Below, in pieces: positions 45,296 to 54,765 of a stretch of DNA of 64,000 nucleotides. The stretch's first letter is position 1; the number at the start of each line of letters is the position of its first letter. The position numbers and the translations under genes are program-made. Source of the stretch: Acidobacteriota bacterium (GTDB lineage Bacteria > Acidobacteriota > UBA6911 > RPQK01 > JAJDTT01); the NCBI GenBank assembly GCA_028874215.1, contig JAPPLF010000080.1, positions 170,111 through 234,110 of the forward strand, in the 5' to 3' direction. The notes below the pieces were generated by a model that had not been told where the DNA came from, searched no databases, and saw only the letters and a list, made by a program, of their open reading frames with translations.

Positions 45296-46776
45296 TGGAT
45301 CTCTCCCGAAGCTCGGTGATCCTGCTCTTCGTGGGCTTGTACATGGTGATGTGCATCGCCGTCGGCCTTTGGGCCCTGAGCCGGACACGCTCCACCCGGG
45401 ATTTCTTCATGGCGGGGCGGGATCTGGGCGTCTGGGTCACCGGCCTGGCCGTCTTCTCCAGCACCATGAGCGGGTTCGGATTCGTGGGCGGCCCCGGGCT
45501 CGTCTACCGGATGGGAATGACCTCCGTCTGGATGGTGATGTCCATTCCCCTGGGCTACGTCCTCTGTTTCGCGTTGCTGGCCAAGCGGATCCGGCTTCTG
45601 GCCGAGCTCAGGGAGCCGGTCTCGCTGCCCGATGCGGTGGCGGCGCGATACGGCAGCGAGGGATGCCGTTTCCTGGCCGCTCTCGCCATTCTCCTGGGGG
45701 TCATGGGATACCTGGCGACCCAGATCCTGGCCATGGCCACGGTGCTCCGGGACCTGGTCGCAGGCGCCGGCCTCGGCGTTTTCAGCATGGAGGCCTGCGT
45801 GGCCTTCTCCTGCGCGGTGCTGGTCTTCTATTGCGTGACGGGGGGCATCATCGCCTCGGTCTATACGGACCTGGTCCAGGGACTGGTGATGGTGGCCGCC
45901 GCCGTGCTGGTTTTCCTGGCGACGGCCAACGTGGCCCCCGGGGGTTGGAACGGGATCGTCTCGACCATCTCGGCCGACGACGCCGGTTCCATGAGCCCCT
46001 GGGGAACACTGGGAGCGTTCCAGGGGCTCTCCTGGTACCTGCTCTTCATCCTGGGAGTCGCCGGCCAACCCCACGTCGTCACCAAGATGATGATGAACCG
46101 GCGGATCCGGGACGCCAAGTACATCCTGCCTGTGGCCGCCCTCGGATACGCCGTGTCGGCGCTGCTCTGGGTCAGCATCGGCCTGGCCATGCGGGCCCTG
46201 GTGATCCGGGGGATGCATCCGGAACTGGAGGGGGCCGATTCGGCTGCTCCGCAGTTTCTCGCGCACTACGTGCCCCCGGTCCTGGCCGGGCTGGTCTTCG
46301 CGGCCCTTTTCGCGGCCATCATGTCGACGGCCGACGGCTTTCTGAACATCGGCGCGGCCGCCGTGGTCCACGACATTCCCCGGGCGCTCCGGGGACGGTC
46401 GCTGGGAAACGAGTTGTTCTGGGCCCGGACGGCCACGGTGATCATCGCCTCCGTGGCTTCGGTTTTCGCCCTCTACAGCGGTGACCTGGTGGCCATTCTG
46501 GGCGCCTTCGGCTGGGGCACCTTTGCCGCGGCCCTGGTCCCGGTCGTGGCCCTGGGATTGAACTGGAAGCGGGCCACGGCGCTGGCGGCCAAGACCGCCA
46601 TTCTGGTCAGCCTGTCCATCAATTTCGCGTTTCGCCTGCTCGACGCCCAAGTTCCCTGGGGCATCGACCCGGGCGCAATTTCGCTGCTGGTATCCCTGAC
46701 CCTGTTCGTCGGGATCTCTCTGGCATCGCCCCGGCCTGTGCTCGACCCGGACATCGACCGGCTGCTGGACACGTAG
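45295..46776 (+). CDS. Sodium:solute symporter (PanF-like SSS family)
   Basis: The 493-residue protein has about 13 membrane helices and SSS family signatures, including STRDFFMAGRDLGVWVTGLAVFSSTMSGFGFVGGP and GQPHVVTKMMMNRRIRDAKY. It resembles pantothenate or proline type symporters; the substrate is not fixed. The start at 45295 is the only ATG close to the family start, and it overlaps the previous stop. It ends at 46776 just before a repeat array. Confidence 0.9.
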   Translation: MDLSRSSVILLFVGLYMVMCIAVGLWALSRTRSTRDFFMAGRDLGVWVTGLAVFSSTMSGFGFVGGPGLVYRMGMTSVWMVMSIPLGYVLCFALLAKRIRLLAELREPVSLPDAVAARYGSEGCRFLAALAILLGVMGYLATQILAMATVLRDLVAGAGLGVFSMEACVAFSCAVLVFYCVTGGIIASVYTDLVQGLVMVAAAVLVFLATANVAPGGWNGIVSTISADDAGSMSPWGTLGAFQGLSWYLLFILGVAGQPHVVTKMMMNRRIRDAKYILPVAALGYAVSALLWVSIGLAMRALVIRGMHPELEGADSAAPQFLAHYVPPVLAGLVFAALFAAIMSTADGFLNIGAAAVVHDIPRALRGRSLGNELFWARTATVIIASVASVFALYSGDLVAILGAFGWGTFAAALVPVVALGLNWKRATALAAKTAILVSLSINFAFRLLDAQVPWGIDPGAISLLVSLTLFVGISLASPRPVLDPDIDRLLDT

Positions 46777-46782
46777 GAGGAG

Positions 46783-46844
46783 CGGCGGTTTCCCAGCCGG
46801 GGGCGGCGGTTTCCCAACCGGGGGCGGCGGTTTCCTAACCGCCG
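46783..46844. repeat. Three REP-like units, two degenerate
   Basis: Three copies of GGCGGTTTCC-type units follow the symporter stop. The last, CGGCGGTTTCCTAACCGCCG (46825-46844), is a perfect palindrome identical to 13420-13439. The first two (from 46783 and 46804) keep the left arm, but their right arms have decayed to CAGCCGGG and CAACCGGGG. Confidence 0.75.
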
Positions 46845-46864
46845 GACTCCGGAGCGACAATCTG

Positions 46865-47079
46865 CCACCAATCGAACGGGCGATTAGAAATCGCCCCCCC
46901 TCGACTGCCACCAATCGAATGGGCGATTAGAAATCGCCCCCCCTCGATTGCTACCAATCGAATGGGCGATTAGAAATCGCCCCCCCTCGACTGCTACCAA
47001 TCGAATGGGCGATTGGAAATCGCCCCTCCTTGAATGCCACCAACGAACGGGCGACTGGAAATCCCCCCTCCTTCAGACC
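46865..47079. repeat. 43-bp tandem repeat, five copies, REP-derived
   Basis: Units start at 46865, 46908, 46951, 46994 and 47037, exactly 43 bp apart. Each contains CCACCAATCGAA-type sequence and then a hairpin, GGGCGATT-AGA-AATCGCC(C). The first four are nearly identical and the fifth has diverged. The core is a variant of the nearby REP palindrome, so the array looks like an amplified REP unit. The intergenic gap 46777-47121 contains nothing else, and it ends 43 bp before the next ATG. Confidence 0.85.
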
Positions 47080-47121
47080 GTCTTGACCGGTTGCCGACGG
47101 GGGAATAGGCTCGCCGGTATC

Positions 47122-49269
47122 ATGAAGAAAACGCTCGGAATAGCATCACTCTTTCTCATTGTTGGCCTCGTCACCACTTCGACGGACGGGCACGAGGGTC
47201 CGCCCAACACCCTGGTTCCGTTCACCGCCCCCGATTTTATCGGGGATCCGGCCATCGGCCGCGAGCTCTCCGATCTGGCCGAATTCGCCATTCACTTGTT
47301 GCAGTGGACCGAGACCGACCGGAGCGTGGCCCGGTTGCAGCGAACCCTCAAGGGCAAGGTCGGGGGGTTTTTCCCGCGCTGGAACGGCACCTCCACCGAA
47401 GCACCGGCATTGGAGGAGATCCTCCGGTTCACCAACGAGAGCTACGAAGCCCTCTCCTGTCCTCAGCTCACCAAGATCGAGGTCGGCTCCGCAGTGACCC
47501 TGATCGAGGCGCCCGCGGCACTGGATCTGTTGGGAATCGAAGGAACGGAAATTCCGGTGATCATCCGTAACGCCGGCGCAGCGGAGGTAGCCGTGACCAT
47601 CGGTTCCGGATCCGAAGACGTGGAAGTGGAGCCCCGGATCGTCCGTCTCAAAGGAGGGGAAACGACAGGTGCATGGCTGATCGTCTCCGCCATCCGGAAG
47701 GAGGCCTCGGCGCTTGTGCTCAGGGTGGAAGCCGGTGCCGTCACGGGAACGGTCTCGGTCCCGGCGCGGGTCAGAAATATGAGTCTGCTGCGGGTGAAGG
47801 TCGTGGACGAGTCGGGTCTCGCGACGCCCGCCCGCGTCTATCTCACCGGTGCCGACGGGAAGCGCCATACGCCGAAAGAGATCATTCCCCGAATCACCAG
47901 CGCCGACTACGGTCAGCCCTACGGCGGCGAATATTATTTCTACACCGACGGTGGTTTCTCAGTGAGTATTCCCCAAGGGGAGACGCAGCTCGAGGTGATC
48001 AAGGGATTGGAGTATGCGCCCTTTAAAACCACCTTTCAGATGCCGGCGTCCGGGCGGAAGGAGGTCGTGGCCCGTCTGGACCGGCCCTTCAACATGGCGG
48101 CCAAGGGCTGGTTCTCGGGAGACACCCACATCCACCCCAACCTCTTTTCCGACACCCGGATCCGGCCTGAGGACGTGCTGCGGATCACCAAGGCTGAAGA
48201 TCTGAACGTGCCCCACCTGCTCGCCTGCAACGACACCGACGGATACATCACCGACCTGATCCATTTCGAAGGGAAGCCGAACCGCCTCTCGGAGAAGAAC
48301 TACATCCTCTACTGGAACCAGGAGATGAGGAACCTGCGGGTTTACGGGCACATGGCGTTTTTGAAGCTCAAGGAGTTCGTGCACCCCTCGTACACCGGAT
48401 GGCCCCGGACCGAGGAGGTTTACGACTATCCGCCGAATCACCATTTGGCGCTTGCCGCCAAGCAGCAGGGAGCGGCCGTCGTCCAGGTGCATCCGGGGTT
48501 GCCTCAGGAATATCCGGTGAACTTCGCCCTGGGAGCGATGGACACCATCGACGTCATGTGCCAGGGGAACGAGGAGAAGAACACGGCGGACTGGTACCGG
48601 TTGCTCAACTCGGGTTTCCGCACCGGAATCTCGGCGGGGACCGACTGTTTCCTGAACGTCCCCTACCACTTGCTGGCGGGCGCGGGCCGGGTCTATGTGA
48701 AAACCGGGCCTCAACTGACCTATGACAAGTGGATCCAGGCCTATCTGGAGGGCAGGAGCTTCGCTTCCAACGCTCCTCTCGTCGAGTTCAGCGTCGACGG
48801 CAAGGGTGCGGGGGAGGAGATCCGCTGGAGTTCCGGTTCCAGGACGGTTCGGGTGGAGGCCAGCGCGGTTTCCCATGTCCCCATGAAGACCATGGAGGTG
48901 GTGGTCAACGGGAAACCGGTCTATACGGTGGAGGCCACCGATGACGGTAGGAGGGCGGCTCTGTCACGGGAGATCCAACTGGAAGAGAGCGCCTGGGTCG
49001 CCGTTCGGGTCCGTGGCGAAGCCCATCGCCTGGTGCCCAACGACACGGAACTTTACGCCCACACCAGCCCGGTCTATTGCTACCGGGACGGGTCCCGCAT
49101 CCATTTCCGGGAGGCTGCGCTCTATTTCGTGGAGCAGATCGACCGGCTTCTGGAGCGGGTCGACCGCAACGGGGTTTTCAAGGACGCAGCCCAGAAACAG
49201 AAGGTCGTGGACCTGTTTCGAAAGGGTCAGGACGTCTACCGCAAGATCGCCCGCGAGGCGACGCGGTAG
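47122..49269 (+). CDS. CehA/McbA-family metallohydrolase (PHP domain), exported
   Basis: The 715-residue protein has a signal peptide (MKKTLGIASLFLIVGLVTT). A long N-terminal part includes beta-sandwich regions, and a PHP domain follows starting with GDTHIHPN (D334, H336, H338). Further metal-site segments include CNDTDGYITD, QVHPGLPQEYP and SAGTDCF. The CehA/McbA group hydrolyses phosphate or ester-type bonds; the substrate here is unknown. The frame extends upstream through the repeat array, but the ATG at 47122 fits the signal peptide. Confidence 0.85.
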   Translation: MKKTLGIASLFLIVGLVTTSTDGHEGPPNTLVPFTAPDFIGDPAIGRELSDLAEFAIHLLQWTETDRSVARLQRTLKGKVGGFFPRWNGTSTEAPALEEILRFTNESYEALSCPQLTKIEVGSAVTLIEAPAALDLLGIEGTEIPVIIRNAGAAEVAVTIGSGSEDVEVEPRIVRLKGGETTGAWLIVSAIRKEASALVLRVEAGAVTGTVSVPARVRNMSLLRVKVVDESGLATPARVYLTGADGKRHTPKEIIPRITSADYGQPYGGEYYFYTDGGFSVSIPQGETQLEVIKGLEYAPFKTTFQMPASGRKEVVARLDRPFNMAAKGWFSGDTHIHPNLFSDTRIRPEDVLRITKAEDLNVPHLLACNDTDGYITDLIHFEGKPNRLSEKNYILYWNQEMRNLRVYGHMAFLKLKEFVHPSYTGWPRTEEVYDYPPNHHLALAAKQQGAAVVQVHPGLPQEYPVNFALGAMDTIDVMCQGNEEKNTADWYRLLNSGFRTGISAGTDCFLNVPYHLLAGAGRVYVKTGPQLTYDKWIQAYLEGRSFASNAPLVEFSVDGKGAGEEIRWSSGSRTVRVEASAVSHVPMKTMEVVVNGKPVYTVEATDDGRRAALSREIQLEESAWVAVRVRGEAHRLVPNDTELYAHTSPVYCYRDGSRIHFREAALYFVEQIDRLLERVDRNGVFKDAAQKQKVVDLFRKGQDVYRKIAREATR

Positions 49270-49287
49270 CAGGGCCAGTCCGGCGCC

Positions 49288-49683
49288 TCAACCCTTCTTG
49301 TCGAGGCTCCAGATTCCCGCGCCCTTGGCCGCGATGAACAGAAAGACAAAGGCGTAGATGGCCGCCAGCTCGCCCTTGTTTTCGATGGGCCACAATCCGT
49401 GAGGCTGATGGGCCATGAAGTAGGCCACGGCCATCTGGCCGCTGGAGATGAAGGCGGCCCAACTGGTCAGGAACCCCACGGCGATCAGCAGGCCTCCCAC
49501 CAGCTCGATGATTCCGGCCAGGCCCATGAGGCTGACCAGGGGCACCGCCGCACCCGAATCTCCGCCGGCGCCGCCGAAGAGGCCCAGCACCTTCTGGGCT
49601 CCATGAAACGCGAACAGAAACCCTGAGACGATCCGGACCAGAGCGTAAGTCTCATTCGAGTACTTTGAGAGAATACCTTGCAT
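49288..49683 (-). CDS. DoxX family membrane protein
   Basis: The 131-residue protein has four membrane helices with the DoxX features LVRIVSGFLFAFHGAQKV and GLAGIIELVGGLLIAVG. DoxX proteins are linked to respiratory or redox stress functions, but the role is unspecified here. It faces the CehA gene convergently with an 18-bp gap. Confidence 0.85.
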   Translation of the reverse strand: MQGILSKYSNETYALVRIVSGFLFAFHGAQKVLGLFGGAGGDSGAAVPLVSLMGLAGIIELVGGLLIAVGFLTSWAAFISSGQMAVAYFMAHQPHGLWPIENKGELAAIYAFVFLFIAAKGAGIWSLDKKG

Positions 49684-49924
49684 AAATCCCCCTAAATAAA
49701 TACTAATCTATCGGATCAGACACCGGATCCACCGCCCGGCTCCGGTCGAAGTGGAATCATACCCAAATCGAGGGAATGAGGAAACAGGACAAAAACCGGA
49801 AGCGTGACCGGAACGTACCGGGAGCAAGGACCCAAGATGAATGACGTGGCGACTTGCTCCGTGTGCTGGTATAGTGCGCGCCCAATCGGGCGGCCGGATG
49901 GACGTTGGTTGTTGAGGCCCTTTC

Positions 49925-50728
49925 ATGAACCGGGCCGGAAAGGAAATGATGCTTCAGAATCGGATCAAGAAACTTCTGGGGGAAGGCAGGGCGGCCTGGG
50001 GATCGGCCCTTTCGGACGCCTCCGAATTGTTGGCCAAGGCCACCCTCAAGCAAGGCATCGACTTCCTCTGGATCGACACGGAACATCGGCCCTTCGGGAT
50101 CAACGAAGTCCAGATGGTGCCCATCATCTGCCGCCTCGAGGGGCGGGACGCCATGCTGCGGGTTCCGAATCTGGATCCGGGCCTCATCAAGAAGGGTCTG
50201 GACATGGGCTGCAGCAGCATCATGGTGCCGCAGGTGGACAATGCGGAGCAGGCTCGCCTGGCCGTTGAGTACTGCAAGTTTCCGCCCGAGGGAAGCCGGG
50301 GTGTGGGTCCGGTCTGGCCGATGCTGCTGGATGTGGACATCAACGACTACCTGGAGTCGGCCAACCGGGAGACCTGCGTCATCGTCCAGGTGGAGACGGC
50401 GGAGGGGCTGGAAAACCTGGAACGGATCGCCGAAGTCGAGGGGGTCGACGTCGTGTTTGCCGGTCCCGCCGATATTTCGGCGTCGATGGGGCACCTGGGG
50501 AACATCGGTCATCCGGAAGTTCAGAAATGCCTGGAGGACTTTCCCGCCCGTGCCGCCTCCTGCGGCAAGCCCAGCGGCATCACTTACCCCGGGTTCGACG
50601 CCTGTTGGAAAGCCTATGAACAAGGCTACCGGTTCATAAACGTCGGCAACCTCATGCACTTCGGCCAGGTCGGCCTGGGCGAGTGCCTGGGCAAACTGCG
50701 GCAACTGGAGGACTCCGCCTCCGGCTGA
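49925..50728 (+). CDS. HpcH/HpaI aldolase family protein
   Basis: The 267-residue class II aldolase of the HpcH/GarL type shows the IDTEHRPFG segment, RVPNLDPGLIKKGLDMGCSSIMVPQV, the metal-binding VQVETAEGLENL and GPADISASMG. These enzymes cleave 2-keto-3-deoxy sugar acids or 4-hydroxy-2-ketoacids to pyruvate plus an aldehyde. The start at 49925 is used; an ATG at 49949 is possible. A TATAGT hexamer at 49870-49875 lies upstream, without a good -35 box. Confidence 0.88.
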   Translation: MNRAGKEMMLQNRIKKLLGEGRAAWGSALSDASELLAKATLKQGIDFLWIDTEHRPFGINEVQMVPIICRLEGRDAMLRVPNLDPGLIKKGLDMGCSSIMVPQVDNAEQARLAVEYCKFPPEGSRGVGPVWPMLLDVDINDYLESANRETCVIVQVETAEGLENLERIAEVEGVDVVFAGPADISASMGHLGNIGHPEVQKCLEDFPARAASCGKPSGITYPGFDACWKAYEQGYRFINVGNLMHFGQVGLGECLGKLRQLEDSASG

Positions 50729-50749
50729 ATCCCACCGTTTCGGAGATCT

Positions 50750-51835
50750 CTACCGAATCCCGGGGGTAGACCGAGGGCCGGTTTCGGCCCCGGTGTCCGG
50801 ACGGGCGCCATCGGACGCGGGACCACCCCCAGAGACTTCGCCGGTTCGTTCCGATACGGCCGCCGTATCGGAAAACCCCTGTTGCAGACCGCGGTCCAAG
50901 ACGGGCAAGCCGATCGCCAGCGCGACGCTGACCGCCAACCCGATGGCCGCCTTCCCCACGTCCTTGCCGGCGAGAAGGATCGACGCCGAAATCGTGCGGT
51001 GCCGGAGCCGGAAGGCCAACGCCAGCTCGCGGCCCGCCAGCAATCCCAGGAAGACCCAGGTCGTGCTCATGGGCATATTGGACATCTCCTTGAAATACAT
51101 CAGGATGGACGCATAGATGAAGTCGATGAGGGTCGCCGTGCGGATGTCGGTGGTATTGGTCTTGGAGGTGACGATGCCCTGAATCCGGCCCCCCCGGTTC
51201 TTGAAGATGACGGCGCTCAGCACCAGCATCACGACGGCGGCAAAAATGAGCACGTCGAGTTCCGCGGTGCGCGGCAGGTAGACGAAGATGTTGGCCAGGT
51301 CCTGGATCAGCCACTGGCTCCACAGAAAGGCGGTTGCGAGCCACTGTAGAGCGATGGCGTAGGGTCGGGGCGGCCGGTTCTTCGTCGCCATGAAGCGGGA
51401 TTCGAGGAGGTTGGCGACGATCAGGTAAACGACGAAACCGGCGCCGATGGCGACGCCGTAGCCCAGCAGCGACTTGGTCAGGATCTTCAGCAGATTCGTG
51501 GGAGCGAAGACCGTCAACACCAGGAACGTGGTGCTGACCGGCACGCCGTACCGGGTCAACAACAGGATGAACACGGGAGGAATGGCGTGCAGCCAGGTGA
51601 TGCCTCCCTTGGGCTCCGGGAACTGCTCAAGGCGCCCGTAGGCGATGTCGCCCTCGTTGGTCAGCCATCCGTACACTAGGACCGCCAGGAGGATCAGGCA
51701 GGCGTAGATCCACAACAACCACCAGGGCCGGCGGGAATTGGAGCTGAGAAACGTCCCCAGGGTCTGGATGGCGTCGTTGGCCACGATGGAGTAGGCCGCC
51801 AGGATAAACCCGACGAGCATGAACATTTCCGTCAA
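50750..51835 (-). CDS. Divergent PiT-like membrane transporter
   Basis: The 361-residue protein starts at TTG (51835, preceded by AAGGAG) and has about eight or nine membrane helices. Two repeats resemble the PiT phosphate transporter motif: AAYSIVANDAIQTLGTF plus YGVPVSTTFL in the first half, and NMPMSTTWVFLGLLAGRELALAF in the second. Canonical PiT signatures are only partly kept, so it is a distant relative and the substrate could differ. The last 45 residues are a low-complexity tail. Confidence 0.65.
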   Translation of the reverse strand: MTEMFMLVGFILAAYSIVANDAIQTLGTFLSSNSRRPWWLLWIYACLILLAVLVYGWLTNEGDIAYGRLEQFPEPKGGITWLHAIPPVFILLLTRYGVPVSTTFLVLTVFAPTNLLKILTKSLLGYGVAIGAGFVVYLIVANLLESRFMATKNRPPRPYAIALQWLATAFLWSQWLIQDLANIFVYLPRTAELDVLIFAAVVMLVLSAVIFKNRGGRIQGIVTSKTNTTDIRTATLIDFIYASILMYFKEMSNMPMSTTWVFLGLLAGRELALAFRLRHRTISASILLAGKDVGKAAIGLAVSVALAIGLPVLDRGLQQGFSDTAAVSERTGEVSGGGPASDGARPDTGAETGPRSTPGIR

Positions 51836-52061
51836 AAGGAACGCTCCTTACGCCGCTTCCCCGTTTCTCTGTCGACGGCCATTCTGTCGTTCATCGGCGG
51901 ACCCGCCCCGCAGATATTAGCGGACACTGCCCAAGGATTCACGGGAGGCGCGCCCGTGGACTCGACCTGTGGGACCCGGAATGCATCGGCGCCGGCGATG
52001 CGCCGGTTGAGATTTCGCTTTTTGGTGTGTCAGTCTGAGACCGTCTTGAAGGAGGCGGGAA

Positions 52062-53174
52062 GTGCCTGAACATGTCGTGCTCTGGGGTCCGCCGGACGTG
52101 GACGGATCCCCGGAAGGAACCGAGGACAGCCGCCTGTTGTCGGCCTGGATGAAGAAATGCGCCGATCACGGCGTCACCAAGATCATCGACGGCAGCGCCA
52201 GGGTCCTGCCGGCAGGCGAGCGGACATTGGCCCGCCCCCGGGCCGCACGGCGGGCGGGGATGAAGTTCGACACCTATGTGGACTACAACGGCTTTCCCCG
52301 GCATGGCGGCGCCCGGATGACGTACGGCTGGTCCCTGGACTTTCTGCGTCCCCCCGTGAATTCGGCTGAGGCCCGGGCGATTCTGGACCAGCACCGGCCC
52401 ATTTATCACGGCCCCTACGTGACGACCGAGATGTCCGGCTTCGCCGCCCGGCATCCGGAATACCGGAGCCTGACCCGCAACCGTTCCTATGTGCTGGAGC
52501 CGGGGAAGGACGTCTACCTGAGCGCCTCGTTTCCCGAGGTGCGGGACCACCAGGCGCGCCTGTTCGTCGAAGCCCTGGAGGTGACCCGCGCCGACGGTCT
52601 TCAGGTCGAGTTCGTTCTGGGGAATGAAGACGAAAACGGCGTCGTGCCCTACGGCTACGAGGACCGGACCGTGTCCGAGTTTCGAGCCAGGTTCGGCAAG
52701 GACCCTTTCGACCTGCCCAATGACGACCCGGACTGGATGCGGTTCCGCGCCGAATACGTCACGTTGTTCCTCTCGGAGGTCCGGGCGAGGATCAAGGGGT
52801 CCTCACCCCAGGCGGTTCTTTCCACCACCATCATCGCCGGAGAGCCGGAGGACTACATCAAGGTATTGCAGGACTGGCCGGCGTGGATCGAGCAGGGTCT
52901 GCTGGACGAGTTCTACCTCTGGTTCCGGACCGACTCCGACCTGGAGGCGGTCCGGCGGCAGGTCCGGCACGTCGTGGACCTGGCCGCCGGCCGCGTTCCC
53001 GTGATCGCCGAGCTCTCCTGCTATCACCCGGGAAGCTTTCAGGATCCGGAATCCATGCTGACCGCCGGCAGGGTCGCCGTCGACAACGGAGCTTCCGGGG
53101 TCGGCATCTACCGCAGCCATTCCGTCCGGCAACTGAACTTCTGGCCGGTGCTGGAGGCTTTGAGCAAGCTCTGA
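52062..53174 (+). CDS. GHL10-like TIM-barrel protein
   Basis: The 370-residue protein starts at GTG after GGAGGCGGGA. It shows the strand/helix pattern of GHL10-type barrels (LSASFPEVRDHQARLFVEALEV, DGLQVEFVLGNEDENGVVPYGYEDRTVSEFRARFGKDP-like text, FRAEYVTLFLSEVRARIK). No signal peptide is visible. The putative acidic residues would be in FVLGNEDE and the YLWFRTDSD segment. It precedes the propeller gene by 1 bp and may process the same polysaccharide-type substrate. Confidence 0.6.
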   Translation: MPEHVVLWGPPDVDGSPEGTEDSRLLSAWMKKCADHGVTKIIDGSARVLPAGERTLARPRAARRAGMKFDTYVDYNGFPRHGGARMTYGWSLDFLRPPVNSAEARAILDQHRPIYHGPYVTTEMSGFAARHPEYRSLTRNRSYVLEPGKDVYLSASFPEVRDHQARLFVEALEVTRADGLQVEFVLGNEDENGVVPYGYEDRTVSEFRARFGKDPFDLPNDDPDWMRFRAEYVTLFLSEVRARIKGSSPQAVLSTTIIAGEPEDYIKVLQDWPAWIEQGLLDEFYLWFRTDSDLEAVRRQVRHVVDLAAGRVPVIAELSCYHPGSFQDPESMLTAGRVAVDNGASGVGIYRSHSVRQLNFWPVLEALSKL

Positions 53175-53175
53175 A

Positions 53176-54759
53176 ATGGGGCAGGAGGGACCGGTTCCCA
53201 GGCATTTCAGGCGTGCTTCGAGTCTCAAACTGCTCCGCCGGAGTCCTTTCTCACGGGTCGCCAATCCGTTGGCATTGCTCTTCCTGATGGTGGTTCCTCT
53301 CTTCGGGGAAGGGAACCGGCCCGTCGAACTGGGCGACCGGCGCGAGTTGATGCTGGACGACACTTTGTTCGAAACGATTCAAGACCTGGAGTTCCGTCAG
53401 CACTCCCCCCGCGACGCCGAAAAGATTCTGGATCTGGATGCCCCGTGGGAGGGCCGGAAATACCACGGTTTCACCGTCTGCGGCTACCCGGTGGTGTTGG
53501 AGGACGGAGGCAGATTTCGTCTCTACTATGCTTCCTATCTGGGATTGCGATTCCGGCCCAGGGACCCTGAAACCCAATTCACCTGCTACGCGGAAAGCAG
53601 CGACGGAGTGACCTGGGACCGAATCCGGCTGGGCCGTGTCGAGTTCGAGGGATCGACGGACAACAACATCCTGCTCAAGGGGAGGACCTCCCATAATTTC
53701 GCTCCCTTCATCGACACGAGGCCCGGCACGCCGGCGTCGGAACGCTACAAGGCCGTCGGGGGAAATCCGGAGGCCTATGTCTTCGCTTCCGCCGATGGGC
53801 TCGAATGGAGAAAACTCAGGCAGGATCCGATTCTGGACGGAGAGGAACCGGCCTTCGACCGCCACGGAGCCATCCGTTGGGGGAACGATCCCAGCCGCAG
53901 AAGGGCGATCCTGGATTCTCTCAACGTCAGCTTCTGGGACCCGGGGAACGGGCAGTATGTTCTGTTTTTCCGGGCCTATCTGCCGTGCCTGTCCCGGGAC
54001 GGAAAGCGCCGGCTTCCCGAGACCCGGTCGGTGATGCGGGCCACTTCACGGGACTTCCTGAATTGGGGGAACATCGAACCCATCGAGTATGGGGAGCCGC
54101 GGCGGGAATGGAAGCACTCCCTCTACACCAGCGGGCTGAAACCCTACCCCCGGGCCCCTCATGTCGTGCTGGGCTTTCCGCTTCGCACGGCGCCGCGCAA
54201 GCCCTTTCACGGCACGTCCTACGGTCTGAGCGAGACGGCCTTCATGTACAGCCGCGACACGCTGAATTTCGTGCTGGTGGACGAGCCCTTCCTGCGCCCG
54301 GGGCGCGATCCCAAAAACTGGAGCAAGCACGGGAACCTCATGGCCTGGGGGATGCTCCAGACGGCCCCGGACGAACTCTCCTTCTACTACCTGCAGCACG
54401 ACCATCAGCCGGACACCTTCATTCGGCGGGGAGTGCTTCGGGTCGACGGCTTCCGGTCGCTGAACGCCGGGGGTTTTCCTGGCGGAACGGCCATCACTCG
54501 TCCGCTCGTTTTCCAGGGAGCCCGGTTGGAGATCAATGCCGCCACCGGTGCGGGAGGCGGCATCCGGATCGCCATTCTGGATGCGGCCTCGAGACGGCCG
54601 GTCCCCGGGTATGAATCCAGCAAGGAGTTCTTTGGCGACGAGATCCAGCACTTCGTCGAGTTCGGCGGGGGCAGAACGCTGGCGCCGCTGTCGGGAAAAC
54701 CGGTCCGGCTCCGCCTCGAGATGGTCGAGGCGGACCTCTACTCCCTGAAGTTCCACTGA
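53176..54759 (+). CDS. Exported glycosidase-like five-bladed propeller protein
   Basis: The 527-residue protein has a hydrophobic segment at about residues 28-45 (NPLALLFLMVVPLFG) that acts as a signal, and then repeats such as ESSDGVTWDRIRLG and ASADGLEWRKLRQD. The organisation matches the protein at 1656-3089. Its start lies 1 bp after the GHL10-like stop, which implies coupling; the first 27 residues could be over-extended. Catalytic residues are not evident. Confidence 0.68.
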   Translation: MGQEGPVPRHFRRASSLKLLRRSPFSRVANPLALLFLMVVPLFGEGNRPVELGDRRELMLDDTLFETIQDLEFRQHSPRDAEKILDLDAPWEGRKYHGFTVCGYPVVLEDGGRFRLYYASYLGLRFRPRDPETQFTCYAESSDGVTWDRIRLGRVEFEGSTDNNILLKGRTSHNFAPFIDTRPGTPASERYKAVGGNPEAYVFASADGLEWRKLRQDPILDGEEPAFDRHGAIRWGNDPSRRRAILDSLNVSFWDPGNGQYVLFFRAYLPCLSRDGKRRLPETRSVMRATSRDFLNWGNIEPIEYGEPRREWKHSLYTSGLKPYPRAPHVVLGFPLRTAPRKPFHGTSYGLSETAFMYSRDTLNFVLVDEPFLRPGRDPKNWSKHGNLMAWGMLQTAPDELSFYYLQHDHQPDTFIRRGVLRVDGFRSLNAGGFPGGTAITRPLVFQGARLEINAATGAGGGIRIAILDAASRRPVPGYESSKEFFGDEIQHFVEFGGGRTLAPLSGKPVRLRLEMVEADLYSLKFH

Positions 54760-54765
54760 GTCGGA

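Noticed and set aside
46865..47079. CRISPR array
   Set aside because: The 43-bp period is made of contiguous near-identical units with no unique spacers, and no cas genes are near.
49868..49875. Promoter with TATAGT -10 for the HpcH/HpaI aldolase
   Set aside because: The nearest -35-like hexamer is only about 10 bp away, so the spacing is wrong.
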